Source: Brevibacterium album DSM 18261 (GTDB lineage Bacteria > Actinomycetota > Actinomycetes > Actinomycetales > Brevibacteriaceae). From it: a DNA stretch of 64,000 bases. Of this stretch, positions 34,031 to 43,664 are shown one piece after another; within the stretch, counting starts at the first letter, position 1, and every line of letters starts with the position of its first letter. The notes beneath the pieces are model-generated. The model was not told the origin of the DNA, did no database searches, and was given only the letters and a program-made list of their open reading frames with translations. A program made the translations under genes and the position numbers. The stretch spans positions 186,001-250,000 of the forward strand of contig NZ_KE384526.1 of assembly GCF_000426445.1 (NCBI RefSeq), in the 5' to 3' direction.

Positions 34031-36290
34031 GGAAACGGTAGGACAGGGCACGGGTGCGGGCGGCCTGCTCGTTGTCCGAGGCCGCCGAGTGCCCGCCGTC
34101 CCGGTCCTCGTAGAACCACACGTCCTCGATCCCGGCCTCCTGCATCCGCGCGGCCATCTTCCTCGCCTGCACCGGACCCACGCGGTCGTCCGAGGTGGCC
34201 GTCCAGAACAGCACCGGCGGATGGTCGGCCGCGGGGTCGATGAGGTGGTACGGCGAGAAGGTGCGGATGAACTCCCACTGCTCCGGATCCTCGGGATCAC
34301 CGTACTCCGCGGCCCAGGAGGCCCCGGCGGAGAGCCGCGTGTACCGGCGCATGTCCAGCAGCGGGACGCCGCAGGAGACCGCGCCGAAGTCCTCGGGGAA
34401 CTGCGTGAGCATATTGCCCACGAGCAGGCCGCCGTTGGACCCGCCGGAGCAGGCGAGCCGCTCGGGGACCGTGACCCCGCGGGCCACGAGATCGCGGGCG
34501 ACTGCGACGAAGTCCTCATAAGCCCGGTGCCGGTTCTCACGGAGTGCGGCGGCATGCCAGCCGGGGCCGTACTCACCGCCGCCGCGGATGTTCGCGAGCA
34601 CATAGGTCCCGCCCCGCTCCAGCCAGCCCAGCCCGATCGTGGGGGCATAGCCGGGAAGGCGGGACAGCTCGAAGCCGCCGTAGCCGTCGAGCATGACGGG
34701 GGCCGGCTCTGCCGCCGAGGCCGGATCCTGTGCGGAGGCCGGCCCCACCTGGAAGTACGGCACCCGAGTGCCGTCCGCGCTCACTGCGAAGTGCTGGGTG
34801 ACCGTGAGGCCGCTCGCGTCGAAGAGCTGCGGGGCCGTCTTGACCACCGCAGGCGGTTCCCCGCCCGAGGCCGTCGTTCCCAGTGTTCCGCGCAGCAGCG
34901 TGGTGGGCGTGAGGAACCCGCTCACGGTCATCCAGACGTCGTCGCCGCACTCCTCGTCGTCCGGGTCCACCGCGCCCATGCCGACGGAGAGCATGGGATC
35001 GACGCCGGGCACGGGGACGCCGGGCAGCTCTCCCGGCGCGGGCTCGCCGGCCTCGGCGGCAGCGGAGTGCGCCTCGGGCACCTGCCGCAGCGCGGAGCGG
35101 CCGATGACCCGCAGCTCGGACCGGACGTCCCGGAGGAAGGCGAGGACGAGGTGATTGCGGGTGAAGGACCACCCCTGGAGTGAAGCCGCGGGCTGGGCGA
35201 CGGCCTCGGGCGCGAAGACGATGCGGGGGCGGGCACCGGAACGGCCCTCCGCCGCACCGTGGACGAACTCCTCATAGGGCGCGACGGCGAGCGCTCCCGC
35301 GGGCACCGTGAACTCCTCGCCGTCCGGGTCCGTGCCGGTCCAGTCGGTGCGCGGGCGGAACAGGAGGAGGTCGCGGTCCACATCGACGGACACGTCCGTG
35401 GGCACATCGATGAGGGTCCAGCCGGCGGCCGGATCGCCCTCGAGCGGCAGGGCGCGGATCCAGGTCCGCGAATTGTAGAAGTCGAGGGCCTCCGTGACGA
35501 CGGCGCGCTCGTACCCGGGCGTGCGGTCGGTCCCTGCGAACACCGCGAGGGAGGCCGCCGGGACGGTCCTGATCTCCGCCGCCTCGTGGAGCCCCTGCCC
35601 GCGGCGCAGCAGGCGGGCACTGGCGGGGTAGGTCGAATCGGTGAGGGTGCCCGGACCCCAGTCGGTCGCGACGAGGAGGGTGTCGTCGTCGACCCAGCTG
35701 GCCTGGGCCTTGGCCGTGGGGAGGACGAAGGGGGCATCGCTCGCCCCAGCCTCGTCCCCGCCGGTATCCGGCATGTCCGCGACGAAGGCCTTCGCCTCCA
35801 GGTCGAATTCGCGCACCATGTGCGCATCGCCGCCGTCCGGGGAGAGGAAGACGAGTGCGCGGCGGCTGTCGGAGCGGCGGACGCGGGCGCCCTGGAAGAC
35901 CCACTCGGTCTCCTCGGCGGCCGCGAGGGCGTCCACATCGAGCAGGATCTCCCAGTCCGGGGACTCCGTGACATAGGACTCCCAGGAGGTGCGGCGCCAC
36001 AGTCCCTTGGGGTGCGCGCGATCGCGCCAGAAGTTGTAGTAGTGCTCGCCGAGCTTGCTCACGCCGGGGATGCGGTCCTCGGAGTCGAGGGCATCGCGGA
36101 TCGAGGTCACCAGACCTTCGTAGGCGGTGTCCGCGAAGCGCGCCAGGGTGCGTGCGTTCTGCTCGTCCACCCAGGCCAGGGCCGCCTCGCCCTCGACCTC
36201 CTCGAGCCAGAGGTGGGGGTCGTGGAGCAGGGTCTCCTCCTGCTCGGCGGACTGCGTGGTCTTCGTCGTCTGGGAGGATCCGCTCGTCAT
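34005..36290 (-). CDS. Prolyl oligopeptidase family serine peptidase (S9)
   Basis: This 761-residue soluble enzyme has an N-terminal beta-propeller region starting with DPHLWLEEVEGEAALAWVD and a C-terminal alpha/beta hydrolase domain. The catalytic triad is visible: Ser618 in GGSNGG, Asp at 701/702 in TSDDRVG, and His734 in DGGHS. It cleaves peptides after proline or, in relatives, other residues. There is no signal peptide, so it is cytoplasmic. It stands alone between the DUF418 gene (convergent) and a divergent small membrane protein gene. Confidence 0.93.
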   Translation of the reverse strand: MTSGSSQTTKTTQSAEQEETLLHDPHLWLEEVEGEAALAWVDEQNARTLARFADTAYEGLVTSIRDALDSEDRIPGVSKLGEHYYNFWRDRAHPKGLWRRTSWESYVTESPDWEILLDVDALAAAEETEWVFQGARVRRSDSRRALVFLSPDGGDAHMVREFDLEAKAFVADMPDTGGDEAGASDAPFVLPTAKAQASWVDDDTLLVATDWGPGTLTDSTYPASARLLRRGQGLHEAAEIRTVPAASLAVFAGTDRTPGYERAVVTEALDFYNSRTWIRALPLEGDPAAGWTLIDVPTDVSVDVDRDLLLFRPRTDWTGTDPDGEEFTVPAGALAVAPYEEFVHGAAEGRSGARPRIVFAPEAVAQPAASLQGWSFTRNHLVLAFLRDVRSELRVIGRSALRQVPEAHSAAAEAGEPAPGELPGVPVPGVDPMLSVGMGAVDPDDEECGDDVWMTVSGFLTPTTLLRGTLGTTASGGEPPAVVKTAPQLFDASGLTVTQHFAVSADGTRVPYFQVGPASAQDPASAAEPAPVMLDGYGGFELSRLPGYAPTIGLGWLERGGTYVLANIRGGGEYGPGWHAAALRENRHRAYEDFVAVARDLVARGVTVPERLACSGGSNGGLLVGNMLTQFPEDFGAVSCGVPLLDMRRYTRLSAGASWAAEYGDPEDPEQWEFIRTFSPYHLIDPAADHPPVLFWTATSDDRVGPVQARKMAARMQEAGIEDVWFYEDRDGGHSAASDNEQAARTRALSYRFLMEQLTAR

Positions 36291-36351
36291 ACGGCCACCC
36301 TAGCGACTGCCGCCGCTCAGCGTGGAGACGCCCTGAGTGCGGAAGCGCCGG

Positions 36352-36357
36352 TAGCGT
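36352..36357 (+). promoter_or_regulatory. -10 element TAGCGT, leaderless start
   Basis: TAGCGT ends 6 nt before the ATG at 36364 with no ribosome binding site, so the message is probably leaderless. Confidence 0.5.
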
Positions 36358-36363
36358 GAGGGC

Positions 36364-37005
36364 ATGACACCGACGATCGAAGAGGCGTTGCACGCACTGC
36401 AGACGCACGGCAGGATCGAGCTGCGCGGCGCTGCCTCCGGCTGGGCGCAGCTGACGCTGGGCCTGACCGCTGTGCTCCTCGGCCTCGTGGCGCTCCTCAT
36501 CGTCGCCCCGCCGCTTGTTCTGCTGATCGTCTTCCTCACGGGCACACCGCTGCCCGTGCCGGCGGTCATCGGCGGGTTCGGTGTGATGGTGCTGGGTGCA
36601 TTCATGTTCGCTCTGGTGCGTTCCATGCGGAAGCGACACCGGCAGTACCGGGACACGGAGCGCAGCCCCGTCGTCATCGACGGGCGGGGGCTCACTCTCC
36701 GCGGCGTGGGCCCGCTGCCGTGGCAGGACCTGGGCCCGGCGGAGAATCGGCTGGTCATGCTTCCCAGCAGCGGCAGTCATACGCTCCGGGCCGTCATGAT
36801 GCTCACGCCCTCGGGTCTGCACAACGTCAACACGAGGATGCCGCTGCACCTGCGCCCGCTGCTCTCTCCCGCTGTGCGCAGGTTCGGCAGGGGCCAGCAG
36901 CATTCCTGGGTCTTCGTGCCCGGAGTCCGGAACATGAGCACACGGGAGGTCATCGAACTCCTCAACCGCGCCCGGGCCCTCATGGGCGCGTGGCCGCAGC
37001 GCTGA
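36364..37005 (+). CDS. Small membrane protein of unknown function
   Basis: This 213-residue protein has two close hydrophobic spans (about residues 30-60 and 65-85), a basic turn (RSMRKRHRQYRD) and a soluble C-terminal domain of about 120 residues. The domain contains VVIDGRGLTLRGVGPLPWQDLGP, which looks like a bacterial PH-like domain entry strand. No catalytic motif is seen and I do not recognise a named family. It is divergent from the S9 peptidase gene and starts at a leaderless-type promoter. Confidence 0.7.
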   Translation: MTPTIEEALHALQTHGRIELRGAASGWAQLTLGLTAVLLGLVALLIVAPPLVLLIVFLTGTPLPVPAVIGGFGVMVLGAFMFALVRSMRKRHRQYRDTERSPVVIDGRGLTLRGVGPLPWQDLGPAENRLVMLPSSGSHTLRAVMMLTPSGLHNVNTRMPLHLRPLLSPAVRRFGRGQQHSWVFVPGVRNMSTREVIELLNRARALMGAWPQR

Positions 37006-37103
37006 GAACCCCTCGGCCGTGTCCTCAGAACGGCGCGGATTCGCTCCCGATGCCTTCCATCGCATCGTGCAAAACCATATGAAGAGTATAAAAGAGAACC
37101 CCA

Positions 37104-37123
37104 CTTTATAAAGGAATATAAAG
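37104..37123. repeat. AT-rich palindrome in a short AT-rich island
   Basis: CTTTATA and TATAAAG form 7-nt arms around a 6-nt loop. The surrounding 37066-37126 is strikingly AT-rich for this genome. It lies between two convergent genes (stops at 37005 and 37141), so a terminator or a foreign remnant are both possible. Confidence 0.45.
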
Positions 37124-37140
37124 ATCCACTCGGCCGGCTC

Positions 37141-38571
37141 TCAGACAAGCTCCCGCCGCGTCGTATCATGGGCCAGCGCCGCCATCACGATCATCGCGAC
37201 CGCCACGAGCGCGCCCGTGCACACGAAGGTCCAGGTCAGCCCCAGCACCGGCCACATGAAGGAGCCGAACACGAGCGGTGCGATCCCCGTCGCCACGCGC
37301 GAGGCGCTCGAGGCCCAGCCGAAGCCCGAGGCACGCAGCCGGGTGGGATACAGCTCGGAGATGTAGGTGTAGAGGGTGGGCACGGCGATCTGGATGAGGA
37401 AGCCGAAGGCGAGGATGAGCCCCTGTGCCGCCCCCGTGAGCTCCGCACCCGAAGCCCCGAGCACCCAGGCGAAGCCCACGAGCGCCACCGCGGCCGCGAG
37501 CGCCGAGGCCCCCAGCAGCCACCGCCGGCCCAGCACCTCCACCAGCAGCGCCGAGGCGATCACGCCCAGGATGCCGATGGCCGTCATCTGTCCCGTCACG
37601 AGGAACGCGGCCTGGTCCCCCAGCCCCTGGGCGCGCAGGATCCCCGGCAGCCAGGTGAGCGCCGCGTAGTAGAGGAGGAGCACGGAGACGAAGAGCAGCC
37701 ACGAGGTCAGCGTGATCCGCCAGGACCAGCGCCACAGCTCCGCGATCTGGCCCGAGGCCGCAGCGAGCTGATTCCGCCAGCCCGGCCCCGGACGGCTCGG
37801 CCCGGCACCCGGGGAGGAGGTCTGCGCCTCGGCGCGGCGCCATTCCGTCACCTCGGCGCCGGTCGCCCGCACGAGGCGCGCGACGATCGCATCCGCCTCC
37901 TCGTGCCGGCCCGCGCTCGCGAGGTACATGGGCGATTCCGGCACGAACAGGCGGATCGCGAAGACGAGGAGCGCGGGCACGATCATCACGAGCATGAGCG
38001 CCCGCCAGTCGAAGACGCCGATGAGCCAGGCGGAGGTGAGCGCACAGCCGGTCGCGCCCACGGGCCACCAGCCGTCGAGGGCCGTGAGCACCCGGCCGCG
38101 GTGCTTCGCCGGGGAGAACTCGCCCACCAGCGCATAGTCGACGGGGATGCAGCCGCCCAGACCGAAGCCGGCGAGGAACCTGAACGCGCAGAACACCACG
38201 ATGTCCGGACTGAACGCGCCCGCCGCCGTGAAGACCGTGAAGGTGAGCAGCGTGAGCGTGAAGGCCTTCTTGCGGCCGATGCGGTCCGCGATGCCGCCCC
38301 ACACGAAGGCTCCCACCGCCATGCCGATGAGATTCACCGTCGCGATCCACGCCGCCTGGCCTACGGTGAGATCCCAGTGGTCGCTCAGCAGGGGGATGAG
38401 GAAGCCGTTGAGCGCCACGTCCCAGGCGTCGAACATGAAGCCCAGACCGCCCACGAGGAAAATCGCCCCCTGCACCCGCCACCTCCACGGCAGGTGCGCG
38501 ATGACATCGGAGGTGGTGGGCAGCGGCGCGGCGGACGCCGAGGCTCCCACAGGCGGAACGGACTGTGACAT
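37141..38571 (-). CDS. MFS transporter, sugar/aromatic-acid symporter type, 12 TM
   Basis: This 476-residue protein has twelve predicted spans. The motif A loop is GGIADRIGRKKAFTLTLL, and an FDAWDVALNGFLIPLL first helix and a PVDYALVGEFSPAKHRGR segment (helix 4-5) are typical of the SP/AAHS-like group. It probably imports a sugar or organic acid with protons. The ATG at 38571 starts 23 codons inside a longer frame; the upstream part is basic and not conserved. It is a single gene with no enzyme partner to suggest the substrate. Confidence 0.87.
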   Translation of the reverse strand: MSQSVPPVGASASAAPLPTTSDVIAHLPWRWRVQGAIFLVGGLGFMFDAWDVALNGFLIPLLSDHWDLTVGQAAWIATVNLIGMAVGAFVWGGIADRIGRKKAFTLTLLTFTVFTAAGAFSPDIVVFCAFRFLAGFGLGGCIPVDYALVGEFSPAKHRGRVLTALDGWWPVGATGCALTSAWLIGVFDWRALMLVMIVPALLVFAIRLFVPESPMYLASAGRHEEADAIVARLVRATGAEVTEWRRAEAQTSSPGAGPSRPGPGWRNQLAAASGQIAELWRWSWRITLTSWLLFVSVLLLYYAALTWLPGILRAQGLGDQAAFLVTGQMTAIGILGVIASALLVEVLGRRWLLGASALAAAVALVGFAWVLGASGAELTGAAQGLILAFGFLIQIAVPTLYTYISELYPTRLRASGFGWASSASRVATGIAPLVFGSFMWPVLGLTWTFVCTGALVAVAMIVMAALAHDTTRRELV

Positions 38572-38672
38572 GAGCAGTAGAGTACCGCGCGCGTCGGACA
38601 CGGGCGTGTGAGAGCCGTCACGTCCGCGGTGCATGGGCACCTGGCCGAGGTCCGACCGGCGTGAAGGGTGCT

Positions 38673-38757
38673 CTCCCGGAACCGGGCGCTGTGTCCCCTA
38701 GAACCGAGTGCGCCGCTCCCGGAACCGGGTGTGCTGTCACTGGGACCGAGCGCGCCG
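38673..38757. repeat. Two imperfect 43-bp tandem repeats
   Basis: Units begin CTCCCGGAACCGGG at 38673 and 38716 and each contains a second degenerate (A/G)GGAACCGAG-like core. The second copy overlaps the last codons of the alpha/beta hydrolase gene. It may be a slippage product. Confidence 0.5.
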
Positions 38758-40245
38758 CCGCGGCAGCACACGGTCGAGTGCGAGGGTGAGCGTGAGGATC
38801 GGCCCCAGCGCCGCAGAGGGCCCGCCCCCTCCGCCTGCTCCCTCCCACCGCCGGTGCCGGTGAGATCCTGCGGGGACGCCGAGGCTACCCGCCTTCCCGT
38901 CCGCGGCGGCCTCGAGCGCGGCGAGGAGCACTGCGTGATGGGTGTCGAGGGCGCTGTGCCCGTGCGCTGGCACCTCCAGCAGCACGCCGTGCGGTGCCGC
39001 CTCGGCGATCTGCCGGGCCACGGGCCGGGGCGTGCGGAGATCGCGGTCGCCGGAGAGCGCGAGCAGCGGCACGCCGAGGTCCGGCAGCGCTGCCACGAGG
39101 TCATAGGGCTCGCCCGCGAACGGGGAGAAGCCGCGTGCGACCTCGGCGAAATCCGCGACGCGCGAGAAGAGGTCGCGCGGGGAGGCCGGAGCCGCCTCGG
39201 CAGCGGTGGGCCTCCCGTCCTGTTCGGCCCCGCCTGCTTCTCCGGCCGCCCCGGCCTCTCCGGCCGCCCCGGCCTCGCCGGCACCCGCATAGTCGAGCTC
39301 GCGGAAGGCGATCTCGCCCACCCGGTCGAACTCCATCCAGTACGGCAGCGGTGCGCTGGTGTCACCCTCTCCTACCTTCCTGAGCAGGGCGCTCACCAGT
39401 CGGTCCGCGCCCAGCCGCGACTGGTTGAGGAAGGCGTCCAGCAGCTCCGGCCCGCCGAACTCGTAGACGATCCGCACCGCCCGGCCCAGCCGCAGGAGCG
39501 CACCCGGAGCCTGCGGACGGCCGCTGAGGGAATCTGCGCTGCGGGAATCAGCCCTGTGCAGATCAGCACTGTGCGCCTCGGCGGCCAGCTCCCTGATCTT
39601 GTGCGCGAGACGCCGGTGCGCGGCGTCCCCGGCCGTGCCGTCGTAGAGCAGCGCGGTCGCCCAGCTCACGCCCGCGAGGTTCCCCGCGCCCGCCATCGCC
39701 GAGTCGAGCACGAGGCCGGCCGTGCGCTCCGGATGCACGTGTGCGAAGGCCTGCGCCACATAGGTGCCGTACGAGGAGCCCGCGATGACCGCCTTCTCGA
39801 TCCCCTCGGCGTCCAGCACCGCCCGGAGGTCGTCCACCACGGCCGCGATCCGCATCGCCGTGAGCGGCAGACCCTCTCCCGGCTCGCCCTCGCGCCCGGA
39901 GGCGAGGCGCCGCGAGAGCCCCACTCCGCGGTGCTCGACCATGACGATGTCCAGCCCACGCCCCTTCGTCTTCTCACGCAGCGCCGCATAGGGGTACACC
40001 GAGGCCAGCCCCGGGCCGCCCGGCACGATGACCACCGGCGCCCGGCCGGGGACAGCGGCATCCGGGCGGGTGCGCACATAGGCGAGGGGGAAGCGCTCGT
40101 CCGCGTATCCATCCACGGAGCCCTCCCCTTCGCCCGCGGCACCGGGATGCACGGGCCGGTCGATGCGCGCGAGACCGGGGGCGGCCTCGGCGGCTCTGCG
40201 CATCCGCCCGGCGCTGCGGGAGGAGAAGGGATCTGCTGCTGCCAT
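38737..40245 (-). CDS. Alpha/beta hydrolase, proline iminopeptidase-like
   Basis: This 502-residue protein has the hydrolase core: oxyanion segment VVIVPGGPGLAS, DIVMVEHRGVGLS and nucleophile Ser158 in AGSSYGTY. The AHGHSALDTHH segment supplies the likely catalytic His. This pattern is shared by proline iminopeptidases and TAP-like exopeptidases. There is no signal peptide. It follows the MBL-fold gene after only 10 nt. The C-terminal 35 residues are Gly/Arg-rich and run into a tandem repeat, so the original end may have been altered. Confidence 0.87.
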   Translation of the reverse strand: MAAADPFSSRSAGRMRRAAEAAPGLARIDRPVHPGAAGEGEGSVDGYADERFPLAYVRTRPDAAVPGRAPVVIVPGGPGLASVYPYAALREKTKGRGLDIVMVEHRGVGLSRRLASGREGEPGEGLPLTAMRIAAVVDDLRAVLDAEGIEKAVIAGSSYGTYVAQAFAHVHPERTAGLVLDSAMAGAGNLAGVSWATALLYDGTAGDAAHRRLAHKIRELAAEAHSADLHRADSRSADSLSGRPQAPGALLRLGRAVRIVYEFGGPELLDAFLNQSRLGADRLVSALLRKVGEGDTSAPLPYWMEFDRVGEIAFRELDYAGAGEAGAAGEAGAAGEAGGAEQDGRPTAAEAAPASPRDLFSRVADFAEVARGFSPFAGEPYDLVAALPDLGVPLLALSGDRDLRTPRPVARQIAEAAPHGVLLEVPAHGHSALDTHHAVLLAALEAAADGKAGSLGVPAGSHRHRRWEGAGGGGGPSAALGPILTLTLALDRVLPRRRARSQ

Positions 40246-40255
40246 GCGGCTCCGT

Positions 40256-41146
40256 TCAGGTCAGGTGGTCGTAGGCCCCGGAGACCCAGGCGGCATAGCG
40301 CTCCGCGGACTCCGCGATCGCCCGGCTGCCCCCGCTCAGGAGCCGCTGGCCGAAGTTGCCGTAGATCCGCTCGACGTCCAGGTCCGCGACCGCCGCGGCG
40401 ATGCGGCGCACCACGGCGGCCGACAGCGGCAGGTAGTTGGGGAACGACCGCATGAAGGTCACCCAGCCGCGCCGTGCGACCGGCGAGATCGTGTCCCCGC
40501 CCAGCATGACGAGCGCACCGTCCTCGGGAGAGCGCCACAGAGCCACCGAGCTGCCGGGGAAGTGCCCGCCCACCTCGCGGACGCGCACACCGGGGAGGGG
40601 CTCGATCTCCCCGTCGAAGAGCTCGATGGCCGGTCCCGTGCGCTGCAGCCACTCCGCGTCCCGGCGGGAGACGAACACGGGGACGCCGTCGAAGGCCGCA
40701 CTCCATTCGAGCTGCATGCCGTACATGTGCGGGTGGCTCGCGACGATGGCCCCGATGCCCCCGAGGGCGGCGACGGCCTCGACCGCGGCATCGTCGATGT
40801 ACGGCGGGACGTCGAAGAGGAACCCGCCGGTTCCCGCGCGCCCCGCCCGACCGTCACGCCCCTCCTGACCGTCCCGCTCCGGCCGCTGCGCGAGGTAGCA
40901 GGTCTGCCCGATCCCCGTCTTCGGGGAGGTGCGCAGGGAGAGGAGACCCGCCTCGGCCTCGGCGATCCCGATCCGCCGGCCCGAGGCCTCCAGCTCCGAG
41001 CGGCTCACCCACCGCTGCCCGTCCGCCGGCACGTACTGCCGCTCATCGGCGCAGATGGGGCACACGCCCGCACCGCCCGCGGACTCCACTCCGCAGGCGG
41101 TGCAGACGACGACGTCGCTCAGGGGAGGTCGTGGCATCGGCGGCAT
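40256..41146 (-). CDS. MBL-fold hydrolase with N-terminal zinc ribbon
   Basis: This 296-residue protein starts with a small zinc-ribbon-like pair (CTACGVES then CPICAD) followed by a metallo-beta-lactamase-like domain. IVASHPHMYGMQLEW occupies the place of the HxHxDH motif but keeps only part of it, VGGHFPGSSVALW holds the next metal His, and GGDTISP the Asp. The altered first motif makes hydrolase activity uncertain. It lies in a probable operon with ilvE (28 nt upstream) and the alpha/beta hydrolase (10 nt downstream). The function is unknown. Confidence 0.82.
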   Translation of the reverse strand: MPPMPRPPLSDVVVCTACGVESAGGAGVCPICADERQYVPADGQRWVSRSELEASGRRIGIAEAEAGLLSLRTSPKTGIGQTCYLAQRPERDGQEGRDGRAGRAGTGGFLFDVPPYIDDAAVEAVAALGGIGAIVASHPHMYGMQLEWSAAFDGVPVFVSRRDAEWLQRTGPAIELFDGEIEPLPGVRVREVGGHFPGSSVALWRSPEDGALVMLGGDTISPVARRGWVTFMRSFPNYLPLSAAVVRRIAAAVADLDVERIYGNFGQRLLSGGSRAIAESAERYAAWVSGAYDHLT

Positions 41147-41174
41147 CCGCTCCGGACCGGTTCGGGAGACCGGC

Positions 41175-42266
41175 TCAGGCCAGGCGGACCATCCAGCCCT
41201 CGGGGCCCTCGGCGCGGCCGTACTGGATGTCGAGCAGCGCCTTGCGCAGCCGCATCGTCACCTCGCCGGGCTCCTCGCCGTGATCCACCTCGAAGTCCTC
41301 GGAGACGAGTTTCCCGATGGGTGTGATGACAGCCGCGGTGCCGCAGGCGAAGGCCTCGACGATGGTGCCGTCCGCCGCGCCCGCGCGCCACTCCTCCACC
41401 GTCACGGGGCGCTCCTCCGGGGTGAGACCCAGGGTCGGCGCGAGGTCGAGGAGGGAGCGGCGGGTGACCCCGTCGAGGATCGTCTCCGAGACCTCGGGAG
41501 TGATGAGGCGGCCGTCGGAGGTGACGAGCATGAGGTTCATGCCGCCGAGCTCCTCGAGGTGGGTGCCGTCGACGGCGTCGGTGAACATCACCTGCTGGCA
41601 GCCCTTGGCGTTCGCCTCGATCATGGCCTCGGTCGAGGCCGCATAGTTGCCGCCGCACTTCGCGAACCCGGTGCCTCCGCGGCCGGCGCGCTTGAGGTTC
41701 TGCGAGAGCCAGATGCTCACGGGCTTGACACCGCCGGTGAAGTAGGCGCCGGCGGGTGAGGCGATGACGTAGAAGTCCGCCTGCTGCGTGGGCCGCAGAC
41801 CCAGGAAGCGCTCGGCGGAGATCGTGAACGGGCGGAGGTACAGGCTCACCTCGTCCGCTTCGTCCGCCGGGGTCGGCACCCAGTCACGGTCCGCCTGCAC
41901 GAGGACGCTGAGGGACTCGAGGAAGTCCTCCTCGCTCATCGCGGGCAGCGCGAGGCGCTCGGCCGACCGGTTCATGCGAGCGGCATTGCGCTCGGGGCGG
42001 AACGTCCAGACGGAGCCGTCGGCATGGCGGTACGCCTTCATGCCCTCGAAGATCTCCTGCGCGTAGTGCAGGACGGCCGCAGCCGGGTCCAGCGTGAGGG
42101 GCCCGTAGGGCTTCAGCTCGTGCCCGTGCCAGCCCTGCTCCTGCGTGAAGCGGATGTGGGCCATGTGGTCGGTGAACTGGGTCCCGAAGGCGGGTGCGGC
42201 AAGAATCGCCTCGCGCACAGCATCGGACTGCGGCTGGGGGTTCTTCTTGACGGCGAATTCCGGCAT
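41175..42266 (-). CDS. ilvE: Branched-chain amino acid aminotransferase
   Basis: This 363-residue fold-type IV PLP enzyme interconverts 2-keto acids and leucine, isoleucine or valine. Signatures are HYAQEIFEGMKAYR, the Lys region GGTGFAKCGGNYAAS, and TPEVSETILDGVTRRSLLDLA with FACGTAAVITPIG. The ATG at 42266 is chosen because the conserved N-terminus begins there; the frame extends 15 codons further up without conservation. It lies 160 nt after leuB on the same strand. Confidence 0.95.
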   Translation of the reverse strand: MPEFAVKKNPQPQSDAVREAILAAPAFGTQFTDHMAHIRFTQEQGWHGHELKPYGPLTLDPAAAVLHYAQEIFEGMKAYRHADGSVWTFRPERNAARMNRSAERLALPAMSEEDFLESLSVLVQADRDWVPTPADEADEVSLYLRPFTISAERFLGLRPTQQADFYVIASPAGAYFTGGVKPVSIWLSQNLKRAGRGGTGFAKCGGNYAASTEAMIEANAKGCQQVMFTDAVDGTHLEELGGMNLMLVTSDGRLITPEVSETILDGVTRRSLLDLAPTLGLTPEERPVTVEEWRAGAADGTIVEAFACGTAAVITPIGKLVSEDFEVDHGEEPGEVTMRLRKALLDIQYGRAEGPEGWMVRLA

Positions 42267-42376
42267 GTGGATTCTTCTCTCTGCTGTGAGCGAAAATGTG
42301 CTAAGGCACACACTAGCGCAGTGCTGCGGGTCTCAGCGCCGCCGGGGCGTCCTGGGGCAGGCCAGTCCCGCCCCGG

Positions 42377-42448
42377 GTTCAGCCCCGGCGGGCTCGGCCC
42401 GTTCAGCCCAGGCGGGCTCGGCTGGTTCAGCCCAGGCGGGCCGCGATC
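42377..42448. repeat. Three 24-bp tandem copies at the 3' end of leuB
   Basis: Units beginning GTTCAGCC(C/A)GGCGGGC start at 42377, 42401 and 42425. The third copy includes the stop and last codons of leuB, so the 3' end of the gene appears duplicated twice into the spacer. Confidence 0.8.
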
Positions 42449-43467
42449 GCATCGCCGACCTCGGCGGTGGTCCGGGGAGCGCTGCCGCGCTCTGCGAGGT
42501 CGGCCTCGACCGCGGTCTGGATCGCAGCGGCGACCTCGGTGAGCCCGAGGTGCTCGGCCATGAGGACGCCGGAGAGGATGGAGGCCGTGGGATCGGCGAT
42601 CTGCCGGCCGGCGATGTCCGGGGCCGAACCGTGGATGGGCTCGAAGAGGCTGGGAGCCGTGCCCTCGACGTTGATGTTGCCGCTGGCAGCCAGCCCGATG
42701 CCGCCCGTGACCGCGGCGGCGAGGTCGGTGACGATGTCGCCGAACAGGTTGTCCGTGACGATGACGTCGTACTGGCCCGGGTCCTGGACGAGGTAGATCA
42801 TGGCCGCGTCCGTGTGCTGGTAGTTCACGGAGACCTCGGGGTACTCGGCCGCGACGGCCTCGACGGTGCGCCGCCACAGGTGGCCGGCATGGACCATGAC
42901 GTTGTGCTTGTGCAGGTAGGTGAGCTTCTTCCTCCGCGCCTGCGCCTTCTCGAACGCGTAGCGGACGGTGCGCTCGACGCCGTAGCGGGTGTTGAGCGAG
43001 ACCTCGGTGGCGACCTCGGCGGGGGTGTCCTGCCGGAGGACCCCGCCCTGGCCGGTGTAGGAGCCCTCGGTGCCCTCGCGGACGACGACGAAGTCGATCT
43101 CGCCGGGCTCGGCCAGCGGCGAGGTCACGCCGGGGAACAGCTTGGACGGGCGCAGGTTGACGGCGTGCTCGAGGCCGAAGCGCATCTTGAGGATGATGCC
43201 GCGCTCGAGGACGCCCGAGGGGGTGGACGGGTCGCCGCACGCGCCGAAGAAGATCGCGTCGAAGGAGCGGAGGCGCTCGAGCTCTGCGTCCGTGAGCGTC
43301 TCGCCGGTCTCGTGCCAGCGGCGGGCGCTGGCATCGAAGTGCTCGGTCTCGAGGACGGCATCGGTCCCGGTCGTCTCGATGGCGCGCCGGAGGACCTTGA
43401 GCCCCTCGGGAACCACCTCCGTGCCGATTCCGTCACCGGGCATCACTGCGATCTTGTACGTCGTCAT
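42427..43467 (-). CDS. leuB: 3-isopropylmalate dehydrogenase
   Basis: This 346-residue enzyme oxidatively decarboxylates 3-isopropylmalate in leucine synthesis, using NAD. It shows [18 protein letters not shown] at the N-terminus, [12 protein letters not shown], the [13 protein letters not shown] block and the metal/substrate site [21 protein letters not shown], followed by [12 protein letters not shown]. The 3' end overlaps a 24-bp tandem duplication. It is followed by ilvE on the same strand. Confidence 0.95.
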   Translation of the reverse strand: MTTYKIAVMPGDGIGTEVVPEGLKVLRRAIETTGTDAVLETEHFDASARRWHETGETLTDAELERLRSFDAIFFGACGDPSTPSGVLERGIILKMRFGLEHAVNLRPSKLFPGVTSPLAEPGEIDFVVVREGTEGSYTGQGGVLRQDTPAEVATEVSLNTRYGVERTVRYAFEKAQARRKKLTYLHKHNVMVHAGHLWRRTVEAVAAEYPEVSVNYQHTDAAMIYLVQDPGQYDVIVTDNLFGDIVTDLAAAVTGGIGLAASGNINVEGTAPSLFEPIHGSAPDIAGRQIADPTASILSGVLMAEHLGLTEVAAAIQTAVEADLAERGSAPRTTAEVGDAIAARLG

Positions 43468-43651
43468 AGGGGCGATGCTAGCTCCGCAGTCTCACCATGC
43501 GTGCGTGCCGTCCGCTGGTTGGGACGCCTCGCGGTTCTGTCCGCTTCCGGCCGCTCCGGTCCGTGCGAGCGAACGCGCACAGGGCGTGTGAGCTGCGTTC
43601 CACCCCCGCGGGAGGCGGGCTGAACGCTCGGCCAGGACGGCTCCGGGTCCA

Positions 43652-43657
43652 TAGACT
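43652..43657 (+). promoter_or_regulatory. -10 element TAGACT, leaderless start
   Basis: TAGACT ends 7 nt before the ATG at 43665 and no Shine-Dalgarno is seen. This settles the start against an in-frame ATG 168 nt upstream. Confidence 0.6.
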
Positions 43658-43664
43658 GGGACGC

